64,000 bases of DNA from Micrococcus sp. EYE_212 (GTDB lineage Bacteria; Actinomycetota; Actinomycetes; Actinomycetales; Micrococcaceae), in assembly GCF_023147585.1 (NCBI RefSeq), contig NZ_JAHXOZ010000001.1, positions 186,001 through 250,000 of the forward strand, written 5' to 3'. A model generated the notes under the pieces. It was not told where the DNA came from and ran no database searches. It saw only the letters and a list, made by a program, of their open reading frames with translations. Below are positions 50,343 through 59,509 of the stretch, piece by piece. Numbering within the stretch: the stretch's first letter is position 1; the number at the start of each line of letters is the position of its first letter. Both the position numbers and the translations under genes were made by a program.

Positions 50343-53300
50343 ATGACCGACTCCTCACGCCCCGGGACCCCCGACGCCGCCCCCACCGCGCCCGTCGACG
50401 CCCCCGGCAGCACCCCCACCTCCCCCGCCCCGCGCGAGCTCTCCTTCCCCGAGCACCTGCCGGTGGCGGAGCGCCGCGCGGAGATCATGGCGGCCATCCG
50501 CGACCACCAGGTGGTGATCGTCGCGGGCGAGACCGGCTCCGGCAAGACGACCCAGCTGCCCAAGATGTGCCTGGCCCTGGGCCTCGGGGACGCCGGGACG
50601 ATCGGCCACACCCAGCCCCGCCGCCTCGCCGCCCGCTCGGTGGCCGAGCGCATCGCCGAGGAGATCGGCGAGCCGATCGGCCAGACGGTCGGCTACCAGG
50701 TGCGCTTCACGGCGCAGACCTCCAAGCAGACCCGGGTCAAGGTCATGACGGACGGCATCCTGCTGGCCGAGATCCCCCACGATCCGCTCCTGAAGCGCTA
50801 TTCGGTGATCATCATCGACGAGGCGCACGAGCGCAGCCTCAACATCGACTTCCTCCTGGGCTACCTCCGGCAGCTGCTGCCGCAGCGCCCGGACCTGAAG
50901 GTGATCATCACCTCGGCCACGATCGACCCCGAGTCGTTCGCGCGCCACTTCGGCCGACCCGCCACGGACGCCGAGCGTGCCGAGCGCGTGGCGGACGGGG
51001 TGCCGGAGGAGGAGGCCGCCGTCGTCCCCGCCCCGGTCATCGAGGTCTCGGGCCGCACGTTCCCGGTCGAGATCCGCTACCGGCCGCTCACCGACGAGCC
51101 CTCCCCCGACGATCCCGACGACGACGCCGACGACGCCGCGGAGACGCGTGACCCCCTCGACGCGATCGGCGATGCCGTCCTCGAGCTGGCCGCGGAGCCG
51201 GCCGGGGACATCCTCGTGTTCCTGCCCGGCGAGCGGGAGATCCGCGACGCCGCGGACCACCTGGCCGGCGTCGTCGCGGGCTCGAAGCGCCTCGCCGGGA
51301 CAGAGATCCTGCCCCTGTTCGGCCGCCTCTCGATGGCCGAGCAGCACCGCGTGTTCGGCCGCGCGGCGTCCGGGGTGCGCCGGCGGATCGTGCTGGCCAC
51401 CAACGTCGCGGAGACCTCGCTGACGGTGCCGGGCATCAAGTACGTGATCGACACGGGCACGGCCCGCATCTCCCGCTACTCGAACCGCACGAAGGTGCAG
51501 CGTCTGCCGATCGAGCGCGTGTCCCAGGCGAGCGCCAACCAGCGCTCGGGGCGCTCGGGCCGCACGAGCGACGGCATCGCGATCCGCCTGTACTCGCAGG
51601 AGGACTTCCTCTCCCGCCCCGAGTTCACCGACCCGGAGATCCTGCGCACCTCGCTGGCCTCCGTCATCCTCCAGATGATGTCCCTCGGCGTCGCGCGGAC
51701 GCCCGCGGACGTGAAGGACTTCCCCTTCCTCCAGCCCCCGGACGGCCGCCAGGTCACCGACGGCGCCACCGCACTCACCGAACTCGGCGCGCTCGCCGCC
51801 AAGGCGGGGACCATCACGCCGATCGGGCGCCGGCTGGCCCGCCTGCCCGTGGACCCGCGCCTGGGCCGCATGATCCTGGAGTCGGGCGAGCGCGGCTGCG
51901 TGCGGGAGGTCATGGTGATTGCCGCCGCGCTCACCATCCAGGACCCCCGGGAGCGCCCCACCGAGCAGCGCGAGGCGGCGGACGAGATGCACCGCCGGTT
52001 CGCGGACGAGAACTCGGACTTCTCCGCGATCCTCCGTCTGTGGGCCTACCTGCGAGAGCAGCAGACGGAGCTCTCCGGCTCGCAGTTCCGCAAGATGTGC
52101 CGCCGCGAGCACCTGAACTGGCTGCGCGTGCACGAGTGGCAGGACCTCGTCCAGCAGCTGCGCCAGATCGCCAAGGACGTGGGCGTCACGGTCCAGGCCG
52201 GTCCCGTGGACCCGGTGGGCCAGCACGAGGCCGTGCACAAGTCGCTGCTGACGGGCCTGCTCTCGCAGATCGGCTCCTACGACGAGCGCCGCCGCGAGTA
52301 CGCGGGCGCGCGCGGCACCCGGTTCGCCGTGTTCCCCGGCTCCGCGCTGTTCAAGAAGCGCCACCCGTTCGTCATGGCGGCCGAGCTCGTGGAGACCTCC
52401 CGCCTGTGGGCCCGCTCCGTCGCCCGGATCGAGCCGGAGTGGGCCGAGGAGGTGGCGGGCGACCTGGTGAAGCGCACGTACAACGAGCCGCACTGGTCGC
52501 GCCGCGCGGGCTCCGTCGTCGCGCGTGAGAAGGTGACGCTGTTCGGCGTCACCCTCGTGCCGGACCGCTCCGTGCGCTTCGGTCGCATCGACCCGGAGCT
52601 CTCCCGCGAGCTGTTCATCCGGCACGCCCTCGTGGAGGGCGACTGGCGCACACGCCACCACTTCTTCGCCCGCAACCGCCGCGCCCTCGAGGAGGTCGAG
52701 GCCCTCGAGACGCGCCTGCGCCGCCGCGACCTGCGCGTGGGCGACGAGGACCTCTTCGCCTTCTACGACGCGCGGATCCCGGGAGACGTCGTCTCCGAAA
52801 GGCACTTCGACGCATGGTGGAAGAAGGCGCGCCAGGAGCAGCCGGACCTGCTCGACCTCGACGTGGACGCCCTCCTCACGCAGGACGCTGCGGACCTCGA
52901 CACGGACGCGTTCCCCACGACCTTCCGCTATCCGCTGCCCGGCGGCGACGTGGACCTCGACCTCGAGTACACGTTCGACCCCACGGGCGCCTCCGGCACG
53001 GACGGCGTCACGGTGGCCGTTCCGGTCCTCCTCCTGAACCAGGTGGCCCCGAGCCCGTTCGCGTGGCTCGTGCCCGGTCTGCGCGTGGAGCTCGTCACGG
53101 CGCTCATCAAGGCCCTCCCCAAGGCCGTGCGCAGGAACCTCGTGCCCGCCCCGGACGTGGCCCGGCAGCTCGTGGCCGACCTCGCAGAGCACGCGGACCC
53201 GCTCACGGACGACCTGCCCGCGGCGCTCTCGGCCGCCGTGCGCCGGGTCCGCGGGATCGTGGTGGAGCCGGAGCTCTGGGCGCCCGACGCGGTGCCCCCG

Positions 53301-54542
53301 CACCTGCGGATGGACTACCGCGTGGTGGACGCCCGCGGCGCCGTCATGGGCGCCGGCCAGGACCTCCCCGCCCTCCAGTCTCGCCTCGCCCAGGCGAACC
53401 GCTCGGCCATCGCGGCCCGCCTGGCCGGCACGGACGACCCCGCGAACGCGCGCCCGGGACCCCGCCAGGACGGCCGGGGCTCGGATCGTGGGGGCACCGG
53501 CGCTCGCGACGGCGGCCGGGGACGCCGCGGGCCGGGGAAGGACCGTCAGGGTGCCGAGTCCTCCGCCCAGGCGGCGGGTCACGGGGACGGTGGGCCGTCG
53601 TCGACCGCGCCCGACGCCGGCCGTGCCGCCCCCGCGTTCGCGGAGCGGCATGGACTGACCACGTGGAGCGTGGGCACCGTGCCCCGCAAGATCACCACGG
53701 AGGCGGGCGGCCGCGGCCCCGCGATCACGGGCTACCCCGCACTCGTCCCCGAGACGACGCCGGAGGGCCGCCCCGCGGCGGGGCTCACCGTGGCCCGCTC
53801 GGCCGAGGACCAGGCCGCGTGGCACCGCGCCGGCGTGATCCGGCTCCTGCTGGCCGCCCTTCCCAGCCCGCAGCGCTACGTGCTGGACCACCTCGACAAC
53901 CGGGAGAAGCTCGCGTTCACGCAGAACCCGCACGGCTCGGTGGACTCGCTCGTGGCGGACTGCACGCAGGCCGCTGTGGACCGGCTCGTCGGCCCGGAGC
54001 TCCCGTTCGGCGAGGCCGAGTTCCGGGCGCTGTTCGACCGGGTCCGCGCCGACCTCATCGACACCGTGTTCGCGGTCACGAAGCTCGTGGAGCAGGTGCT
54101 CTCCCGCGCCGCGGAGGTGCGCCGCCGGCTCAAGGGCTCCGTCTCCCTCGCGACGGCGCCGGCGAAGTCGGACGTCAAGGCCCACCTCGAGCAGCTCGTG
54201 TTCCCCGGCTTCGCGGCCACCACGGGGTGGGAGCAGCTGCAGCACCTGCCCCGCTACGTGCAGGGCATGCTGACGCGCCTGGACCGCCTCGACGCCGGCG
54301 GGCACCTGCAGCGCGACGGCCAGGCCATGGCGGTGGTCCAGCGCCTCGAGGACGACTTCGACGCCGCCGTGGCCGCGCACCGCGCCCGCTTCGCCGGCAC
54401 TCCCGTGCCGGCGGAGCTCGAGCGCGTGCGCTGGCTCATCGAGGAGCTGCGCGTCTCCTTCTTCGCCCAGGAGCTGGGCACGGCCGTGTCCGTCTCGGAG
54501 AAGCGGGTGCGCCAGGCACTGGCCGCCGCCGCCCGGGCCTGA
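50343..54542 (+). CDS. hrpA: ATP-dependent RNA helicase HrpA (DEAH/RHA)
   Basis: 1399-residue DEAH helicase, a little over E. coli HrpA (1300). Motif I is VIVAGETGSGKTTQLPK, motif II IIIDEAHERSLN, motif III ITSATID, motif V ATNVAETSLTVPG and motif VI NQRSGRSGRTSDG. Helicase-associated winged-helix/ratchet and OB domains follow, then the long HrpA-type C-terminal domain (LTTWSVGTVPRKITT onward). A Gly/Arg/Asp-rich disordered segment of roughly 60 residues (around 1035-1100) separates the OB part from that last domain. It acts on mRNA and rescues stalled ribosomes in E. coli. It stands alone. Confidence 0.95.
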   Translation: MTDSSRPGTPDAAPTAPVDAPGSTPTSPAPRELSFPEHLPVAERRAEIMAAIRDHQVVIVAGETGSGKTTQLPKMCLALGLGDAGTIGHTQPRRLAARSVAERIAEEIGEPIGQTVGYQVRFTAQTSKQTRVKVMTDGILLAEIPHDPLLKRYSVIIIDEAHERSLNIDFLLGYLRQLLPQRPDLKVIITSATIDPESFARHFGRPATDAERAERVADGVPEEEAAVVPAPVIEVSGRTFPVEIRYRPLTDEPSPDDPDDDADDAAETRDPLDAIGDAVLELAAEPAGDILVFLPGEREIRDAADHLAGVVAGSKRLAGTEILPLFGRLSMAEQHRVFGRAASGVRRRIVLATNVAETSLTVPGIKYVIDTGTARISRYSNRTKVQRLPIERVSQASANQRSGRSGRTSDGIAIRLYSQEDFLSRPEFTDPEILRTSLASVILQMMSLGVARTPADVKDFPFLQPPDGRQVTDGATALTELGALAAKAGTITPIGRRLARLPVDPRLGRMILESGERGCVREVMVIAAALTIQDPRERPTEQREAADEMHRRFADENSDFSAILRLWAYLREQQTELSGSQFRKMCRREHLNWLRVHEWQDLVQQLRQIAKDVGVTVQAGPVDPVGQHEAVHKSLLTGLLSQIGSYDERRREYAGARGTRFAVFPGSALFKKRHPFVMAAELVETSRLWARSVARIEPEWAEEVAGDLVKRTYNEPHWSRRAGSVVAREKVTLFGVTLVPDRSVRFGRIDPELSRELFIRHALVEGDWRTRHHFFARNRRALEEVEALETRLRRRDLRVGDEDLFAFYDARIPGDVVSERHFDAWWKKARQEQPDLLDLDVDALLTQDAADLDTDAFPTTFRYPLPGGDVDLDLEYTFDPTGASGTDGVTVAVPVLLLNQVAPSPFAWLVPGLRVELVTALIKALPKAVRRNLVPAPDVARQLVADLAEHADPLTDDLPAALSAAVRRVRGIVVEPELWAPDAVPPHLRMDYRVVDARGAVMGAGQDLPALQSRLAQANRSAIAARLAGTDDPANARPGPRQDGRGSDRGGTGARDGGRGRRGPGKDRQGAESSAQAAGHGDGGPSSTAPDAGRAAPAFAERHGLTTWSVGTVPRKITTEAGGRGPAITGYPALVPETTPEGRPAAGLTVARSAEDQAAWHRAGVIRLLLAALPSPQRYVLDHLDNREKLAFTQNPHGSVDSLVADCTQAAVDRLVGPELPFGEAEFRALFDRVRADLIDTVFAVTKLVEQVLSRAAEVRRRLKGSVSLATAPAKSDVKAHLEQLVFPGFAATTGWEQLQHLPRYVQGMLTRLDRLDAGGHLQRDGQAMAVVQRLEDDFDAAVAAHRARFAGTPVPAELERVRWLIEELRVSFFAQELGTAVSVSEKRVRQALAAAARA

Positions 54543-54564
54543 GGCCGGGGCGGCACCGGCGGCG

Positions 54565-54993
54565 TCAGTCCTGCGGGACGGCGGCGGTGTGGCCGGCTGA
54601 GCGCAGTCCGTCGCGGATGCGCCGCGCGGCCTCCTCGAGGTCCTTCGGCTCGGGCGAGTTGTCCACGCGGGCCATGTCGTAGTCGTCCATGGAGTTGGAC
54701 GGCCACACGTGCACGTGCAGGTGCGGGATCTCGTAGCCGGCCACCATCAGGCCGGCGCGCTGCGCACCGAACGCATCCACCTGCGCGCGGCCGATCCGCT
54801 GTGCGACCTGCATGAGGTGGGCGAGGAGCCCGGGGTCGGCGTCGACCCACTGGTCCACCTCCTCGCGGGGCACCACGAGCGTGTGCCCCTGGGCCAGGGG
54901 GCCCGCCGAGAGGAAGGCGACGCACTGCTCGTCCTGCCAGACGAAGCGGGCGGGGAGCTCTCCGGCGATGATGCGGGTGAAGACGCTGGTCAT
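54565..54993 (-). CDS. HIT family protein
   Basis: 142-residue histidine-triad nucleotide hydrolase. The triad is PHLHVHVWP. The early block VFTRIIAGELPARFVWQDEQ and the substrate loop GPLAQGHTLVVPREEV match Hint/HIT proteins; the C-terminal 35 residues are charged. The ATG is preceded by GGAAGGA 6-8 nt upstream. Likely to hydrolyse AMP-amidates or dinucleotides; the physiological substrate is unknown. It is convergent with hrpA (22 bp). Confidence 0.9.
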   Translation of the reverse strand: MTSVFTRIIAGELPARFVWQDEQCVAFLSAGPLAQGHTLVVPREEVDQWVDADPGLLAHLMQVAQRIGRAQVDAFGAQRAGLMVAGYEIPHLHVHVWPSNSMDDYDMARVDNSPEPKDLEEAARRIRDGLRSAGHTAAVPQD

Positions 54994-55050
54994 GGGATGT
55001 CCTTCCGATCTGCGGGGTGGGCGGGCGCACGGCCCGCCGAGGGTCCGCCC

Positions 55051-56016
55051 TCAGTGTCCGTCAGGAGAGGCCCCCACGGCCACCGGCCGGGCCGGATCGT
55101 GGACCCATGAGGACCAGGAGCCGGGGAAGAGCGCCGCCCCGGGATGGCCCGCCACGGTCATCGCGAGGACCTGATGGGCGGCCGTGACGCCGGATCCGCA
55201 GTAGACGGCCACCCGGACGTCGTCCCGCACCCCGGCCGCCGCGAAGCGCGCCGCGAGCTGCTCGGGCGGCAGGAGGCGACCGTCGGGGCGGAGGTTCTGC
55301 GCGGTCGGCAGACTGCGGGCGCCGGGGATGTGGCCGGCCACCGGATCGAGGGGCTCGACCTCTCCGCGATACCGTTCGGCCGCGCGGGCGTCGAGGAGCA
55401 GGCCGTGCTCGGCGATCTCCTCGGCGCCGGCGGCGTCCACCACGGGCATGCGGCCCCACTGGATGGTCGCCGAGCCCGGCGTGGGGATCACCTCGCCCGA
55501 CTGCAGCGGCAGTCCGGCCTCTCGCCACGCGTCCAGCCCGCCGTCGAGCAGCAGCACGTCGGGCAGCCCCCCGTGGCGCAGCAGCCACCAGGCGCGCGCG
55601 GCGGCGAGGCCGCCGATGTCGTCGTACACGACCACGGTGTCGCCGTCGTCGATCCCCCACATGCGCACCGTCTCCGCGAAGTCCGCCGGATCCGGCAGCG
55701 GGTGACGGCCCTCCAGGGTCCCGGGCGGGCCGGCGAGCCGGCTCGGCAGGGCCACGTAGACGGCGCCGGGCAGGTGGCCGTGGAGATAGCCCTCATGGTC
55801 GGTCGCACCGCTGCCGAGCTCGTAGCGGATGTCGAGGAGCACGAGGCGCCGCGGTGCGGGGGCGTCGGCCTGCACGTAGGCGGGGACGGCCGGGACGGGC
55901 TCCGCCTCCAGCGCGGGGGCCAGTCGGAGCCAGCCGGCCAGCACGTCCACCGTGACGACGGACGCCGCGGAGGCGGGGAGGATCGGGGCCGGGGCGTCGG
56001 AGGGAAGGGTGTGCAC
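55051..56016 (-). CDS. Thiosulfate/3-mercaptopyruvate sulfurtransferase
   Basis: Two-domain rhodanese, about 321 residues. The N-terminal inactive domain has LVLLDIRYELG and DGDTVVVYDDIGGLAAARAWWLLRHGG; the C-terminal domain carries the persulfide cysteine in VAVYCGSGVTAAHQVLA. CGSGVT is the mercaptopyruvate-type active loop. A GTG at 56022 gives two more residues, but a TATGGT box lies exactly 6 nt before the GTG at 56016, which supports that start in a leaderless mRNA. Confidence 0.9.
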   Translation of the reverse strand: MHTLPSDAPAPILPASAASVVTVDVLAGWLRLAPALEAEPVPAVPAYVQADAPAPRRLVLLDIRYELGSGATDHEGYLHGHLPGAVYVALPSRLAGPPGTLEGRHPLPDPADFAETVRMWGIDDGDTVVVYDDIGGLAAARAWWLLRHGGLPDVLLLDGGLDAWREAGLPLQSGEVIPTPGSATIQWGRMPVVDAAGAEEIAEHGLLLDARAAERYRGEVEPLDPVAGHIPGARSLPTAQNLRPDGRLLPPEQLAARFAAAGVRDDVRVAVYCGSGVTAAHQVLAMTVAGHPGAALFPGSWSSWVHDPARPVAVGASPDGH

Positions 56017-56022
56017 CCGCAC

Positions 56023-56028
56023 ACCATA
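56023..56028 (-). promoter_or_regulatory. Leaderless -10 box of the sulfurtransferase (TATGGT)
   Basis: TATGGT on the minus strand, 6 nt before the GTG at 56016. It overlaps the other candidate start (56022), so it decides between the two. Confidence 0.5.
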
Positions 56029-56117
56029 CGTGACGGTCCGTAACGCTCACCGCGAGGCGGACGCCCCGCGACGCGCCCCGTGTGCCCGGGGCACCATGCC
56101 GGATCCGGCCCCGCTGA

Positions 56118-56123
56118 TAGCCT
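56118..56123 (+). promoter_or_regulatory. -10 box of zur (TAGCCT)
   Basis: TAGCCT with predicted start near 56131, giving a leader of about 78 nt. No palindrome for autoregulation was seen in it. Confidence 0.4.
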
Positions 56124-56208
56124 GGGACGAGTGCCCAGGAGCCGGTCATCGGCTCCGCGAAGCCCCCCGGGACCGTTCGGATCCGGCCGCGGAAGGAGGA
56201 CCGTCAGC

Positions 56209-56637
56209 GTGACCAGCACCGCTCCCGACCCCCGCGCCGGACGCGTGCGCGCCACCCGCCAGAAGGCGGCTGTGGACCGTGCCCTGGACGAGCTCGAGGA
56301 CTTCGTCAGTGCCCAGGAGCTCCACGCCCACCTCAAGGACGCCGGCGAGCGCGTCTCCCTCGCCACCGTGTACCGCACGCTGCAGCAGCAGCTCGAGGAC
56401 GGCACCGTGGACGTCCTCCGGCGCGAGGACGGCGAGTCCGTGTACCGCCGGTGCGCCGCGCAGGGCCATCACCACCACCTCGTGTGCCGCTCGTGCGGGG
56501 CCACCGTGGAGCTCACGGCCCCGCCCGTCGAGCGGTGGGCGGCCGCCGTCGCCGCCGTGCACGGGTTCACGGCCACGGACCACACCGTGGAGATCACCGG
56601 CCTCTGCGCCGCGTGCACGGCGGCCGCGGCGAGCTGA
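56209..56637 (+). CDS. zur: Zinc uptake regulator, Fur family
   Basis: 142-residue repressor. The winged helix (about residues 12-80) has TRQKAAVDRALDEL, SAQELHAHLKDAGERVSLATVYRTLQQQ; the metal-rich hinge GHHHHLVCRSCG and the C-terminal CAAC provide the structural CxxC pairs. The GTG has GGAGG 9 nt upstream. It ends 12 bp before the convergent znuC, and a candidate operator lies at the far end of the znu operon. Zur rather than Fur is inferred from this linkage. Confidence 0.9.
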   Translation: MTSTAPDPRAGRVRATRQKAAVDRALDELEDFVSAQELHAHLKDAGERVSLATVYRTLQQQLEDGTVDVLRREDGESVYRRCAAQGHHHHLVCRSCGATVELTAPPVERWAAAVAAVHGFTATDHTVEITGLCAACTAAAAS

Positions 56638-56649
56638 GCCCCTGGGCGC

Positions 56650-57426
56650 CTAGCGGTGCTCGGGCCCCCCGGAGGGGTCGTCCAGATGCCCGAACACGGG
56701 CCGGTGGAGCGCGCCGCGCCCGTAGACCCGCTCGAGGTTCTCCTCCGTGAGCACGTGGGCGGGCACGCCCGAGGCGACCACGCGTCCGCCCATGAGGACC
56801 ACATGGTCCGCCGCGGCCGCCTCGTCGAGGTCGTGGGTCGTGAACACCACGGAGACCCCCTCGTGCGGCTGCTCGTGGATCAGGTCGTCGATCGTGCGGG
56901 CCGAGACCAGGTCGAGGCCGGTGACCGGCTCGTCCAGCATGAGCACGTCATGCTCCTGGGCCAGACCCTGTGCGACGTACACGCGCTGCCGCTGGCCGCC
57001 GGAGAGCTGGTCGAGGTGCCGCGCCGCCAGGTCCGTGACCCGCATGCGCTCCATCGCCGCGTCCGCCGCGGCCCGGTCGGCGGCCCTCAGGCGTCCGAAC
57101 CAGCCGAGGGACGGGTACCGGCCCATGGTGACCACGTCCCGCACCGTGAGCGGGACGCCCTGCGGGAACTGGAGGGACTGCATCACGAAGGCGGTGCGGC
57201 GGGCCCGCTCGGCGGCGGGCTCGCCGAGCACGTGCACGGTGCCCGCCGCGGGCTCGAGCACTCCCGCGAGCGCCGCCAGGAGGGTGGACTTGCCGGAGCC
57301 GTTGGGCCCGATCACGGCCACCACGCACCCGGCGGGAACCGTGAAGGAGGAGGCCTCCACGGCCAGGTGCTCGCCGTGGCGCAGCTCGAGGCCTGCGGCC
57401 TCGGCGAGGATCCGGGGGTCGTTCAC
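56650..57426 (-). CDS. znuC: Zinc ABC transporter ATPase
   Basis: 258-residue ATPase. Walker A is IGPNGSGKSTLLA, the signature LSGGQRQRVYVAQ, Walker B VLMLDEPVTGLD and the switch VVFTTHDLDEA. The GTG start overlaps the znuB stop (GTGA), giving a three-gene operon znuA-znuB-znuC read leftwards from the Zur-like site. Manganese transport is the main alternative. Confidence 0.93.
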   Translation of the reverse strand: MNDPRILAEAAGLELRHGEHLAVEASSFTVPAGCVVAVIGPNGSGKSTLLAALAGVLEPAAGTVHVLGEPAAERARRTAFVMQSLQFPQGVPLTVRDVVTMGRYPSLGWFGRLRAADRAAADAAMERMRVTDLAARHLDQLSGGQRQRVYVAQGLAQEHDVLMLDEPVTGLDLVSARTIDDLIHEQPHEGVSVVFTTHDLDEAAAADHVVLMGGRVVASGVPAHVLTEENLERVYGRGALHRPVFGHLDDPSGGPEHR

Positions 57427-58313
57427 GAGGTCACGCTCCGGCGGGTCGGGAGGCCGTCACGCGTGCGGCGGGCCGCGGCGCGGAGGCGGCGCCCCCGGGC
57501 GGCCTGCACCGCGGCGCGCACGGCCAGGACGAGGAAGAACAGGACGATCGGCACGAGCGCCATGGTGGCGGATCCGGCCGTGCCCCAGTGGAAGCTCAGG
57601 ATCAGGCCGAGGGTGACGGAGAGGGCGCCGATCAGCATGGAGGCGGCCATCATCCACGGCACGGTGCGCGTGATCAGCGCGGCGGTGGCGGGCGGGCCCA
57701 CGAGCAGGCCGAACACGAGCACGGTGCCCACGGCCTGGAACGAGCCGATCACGGCGGCCCCGATCATCACGAGCAGGAGCGCGTGCGTGAGCCGGGGGCG
57801 CATGCCGAGGGCGCGCGCCTTGGCCTCCGAGAAGCTCAGGGCCAGCAGCGGACGGTACAGCACCAGGCCCAGCACCACGACGGCGGCCGCGATCGCGCCC
57901 TGCACCCGCAGCCCCTCCGGCGAGACGCCGAGGGCGTCGCCGAAGAGGATGGCGGTGAGGGAGCCCGTGTAGGAGTCCGAGAGCGAGATGATCACGACGC
58001 CGAGGGCCATCATCCCCACGAACAGCAGGCCGATGGCCGTGTCCTCCTTGAGGGTGGTGGCCCGGTGGACGAGCGAGATGCCGGCCATCATGACGGCGGC
58101 GGCCACGGCGGCGCCCACGTGCAGGTTCCCGCCCAGCACCACGGCGAGCGCGATGCCCGGCAGGACGCCGTGCACGAACGCGTCCCCGAAGAAGCTCATG
58201 CCGCGCAGCACGAGCCAGGTGCCCACCACGGAGCACGTGAGTGCGGCGATGAGCCCGCCGAGCAGGGCGCGCTGCTGGAATCCCAGCAGGAAGGGGTCGG
58301 TCAGCCAGTCCAC
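57423..58313 (-). CDS. znuB: Zinc ABC transporter permease
   Basis: 296-residue membrane component with 8-9 helices. The family start is PFLLGFQQRALLGGLIAAL, with VLRGMSFFGDAFVHGVLPGIAL, GDALGVSPEGL and the coupling region LLALSFSEAKARALGM. The GTG at 58313 gives the usual N-terminus; a TGAGGA lies about 11 nt before it. It starts 65 bp after the znuA stop. The C-terminus ends in Arg-rich cytosolic residues. Confidence 0.92.
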   Translation of the reverse strand: MDWLTDPFLLGFQQRALLGGLIAALTCSVVGTWLVLRGMSFFGDAFVHGVLPGIALAVVLGGNLHVGAAVAAAVMMAGISLVHRATTLKEDTAIGLLFVGMMALGVVIISLSDSYTGSLTAILFGDALGVSPEGLRVQGAIAAAVVVLGLVLYRPLLALSFSEAKARALGMRPRLTHALLLVMIGAAVIGSFQAVGTVLVFGLLVGPPATAALITRTVPWMMAASMLIGALSVTLGLILSFHWGTAGSATMALVPIVLFFLVLAVRAAVQAARGRRLRAAARRTRDGLPTRRSVTS

Positions 58314-58378
58314 GGGGGTGTCGGTCCTCAGGGTCGGTGTCGGTGGGGCCACGGGCGGTGCCCGCGGCGGGGGACGGG

Positions 58379-59404
58379 TCAGGCGGCGAGGGCGTCGGCG
58401 AGCGTCCGCGCGTTGTGGAGCATGGCGTCGGCATAGTCGGACTCGGCGGAGTCCGCGGGCCCGACGCCGGACTCGTACAGCTCCACGACCGGCAGGTCCC
58501 CCGCCTCCCGGGAGACCGCGTCCACGAGGCCCGTGCCCGCTGCCACGGAGGTGAGGATCGCATCCGCGCCGGACTCGCGCACCTGGGAGGCCAGGGCTGC
58601 GAGCTCCTGGGAGGAGGGCTCCGCGTCCGTCGATCCGCCCGGGATCACGACGCCGGCCACCTCGAACCCGTACGCCGCTCCGAAGTAGCCGTAGGCGTCG
58701 TGGTCGGTGACGAGCGTGCGCCGCTCCGCGGGGACGGCCGCCAGGATCTCGCGCACCTGCCGGTCGGTGTCCTCGAGCTCCCCCTGCACGCGGCGCCCGC
58801 ACTCGGCGTAGCCGTCGTCGCCGGTGTGCTCGGCCAGGGCGTCGCCCATCACCGACGCGGCCGTGGCCATGCGCGCCACGTCCATCCAGACGTGCGGGTC
58901 CTGCGAGCCGTGGGCGTGGCCCTCGTGGGCGTGGGCGGCGTGCTCCTCGGCACTCTCCCCCGCGTGCTCGGCCTCACCGGCGTGCTCGGCCTCACCGGCA
59001 CCGAAGGGCAGGGGGTCCAGCCGGGGTGCCACCTCCACGACGTCGGCGCCGTCCCGCTTCGCATTCTCGAGCGCGGACCCCATGCCGCCCTCGAGGCCGA
59101 GGCCGTTGGAGAACACGAGTCCGGCGCGGACCATCTGGGCCACCTGCTCGGAGGACGGGGACACGTCGTGCGGATCGTCGCCCGGGCCCATGATCGTCCC
59201 GGACTCCGCGTCGCGGCACGCCGTGACGTCCGCGAGGACCGATCCGAGCTGGGTGGTGGTGGCCACGGCGACGGGCTTCCCCTCCCCCGGGTCGGCGGCC
59301 GGGCGGCCGGCCCCCTCGCCGGCCTCGGAGCCGCACGCGCTCAGCCCGAGGGCGAGCACGAGGAGGGGTGCGGCGAGAGTGCGGGCACGGCGGGGAGCGG
59401 TCAC
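58379..59404 (-). CDS. znuA: Zinc-binding lipoprotein ZnuA
   Basis: 341-residue cluster A-I solute-binding protein. The signal peptide ends in the lipobox LSAC (Cys about 24), so it is lipid-anchored outside the membrane. A His/Glu/Ala-rich loop (EHAAHAHEGHAHGSQDPHVWMD) with a tandem EAEHAG duplication precedes the HVWMD metal block, typical of zinc rather than manganese binders. Later conserved pieces are VTDHDAYGYFGAAYGF and the C-terminal metal Asp/Glu region. The GTG start has GGAAGGA 10 nt upstream and lies just downstream of the candidate Zur operator. Confidence 0.94.
   Translation of the reverse strand: MTAPRRARTLAAPLLVLALGLSACGSEAGEGAGRPAADPGEGKPVAVATTTQLGSVLADVTACRDAESGTIMGPGDDPHDVSPSSEQVAQMVRAGLVFSNGLGLEGGMGSALENAKRDGADVVEVAPRLDPLPFGAGEAEHAGEAEHAGESAEEHAAHAHEGHAHGSQDPHVWMDVARMATAASVMGDALAEHTGDDGYAECGRRVQGELEDTDRQVREILAAVPAERRTLVTDHDAYGYFGAAYGFEVAGVVIPGGSTDAEPSSQELAALASQVRESGADAILTSVAAGTGLVDAVSREAGDLPVVELYESGVGPADSAESDYADAMLHNARTLADALAA
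58963..58998 (-). repeat. Perfect 18-bp tandem duplication in the znuA His loop
   Basis: Two identical 18-bp units back to back (58963-58980 and 58981-58998) encode EAEHAG twice. It is in frame and expands the metal-binding loop. Confidence 0.85.
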
Positions 59405-59455
59405 GGGCGAGGGGTCCTTCCGGGGGGGGCGGCGGCGCCCGACGGGGCGTCTTGT

Positions 59456-59478
59456 TGCTAACGATTCTCATGTTAGCA
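59456..59478. promoter_or_regulatory. Candidate Zur operator upstream of znuA
   Basis: Perfect 7-bp inverted repeat TGCTAAC / GTTAGCA around a 9-bp centre; the minus strand reads TGAGAATCGTTA in the middle, close to the actinobacterial Zur/Fur box TGAnAATcaTT. It overlaps a TAACAT -10 candidate (59470-59475) 50-70 bp before the znuA start. It is A/T-rich in GC-rich surroundings. Confidence 0.65.
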
Positions 59479-59509
59479 GGTCCCGGCGCCCCGCCGCCCG
59501 GGGCCCCGC

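Noticed and set aside
50355-54380. 1341-codon minus-strand frame opposite hrpA
   Set aside because: It is an antisense shadow of hrpA; composition is repetitive Leu/Val/Arg/Gly without any motif.
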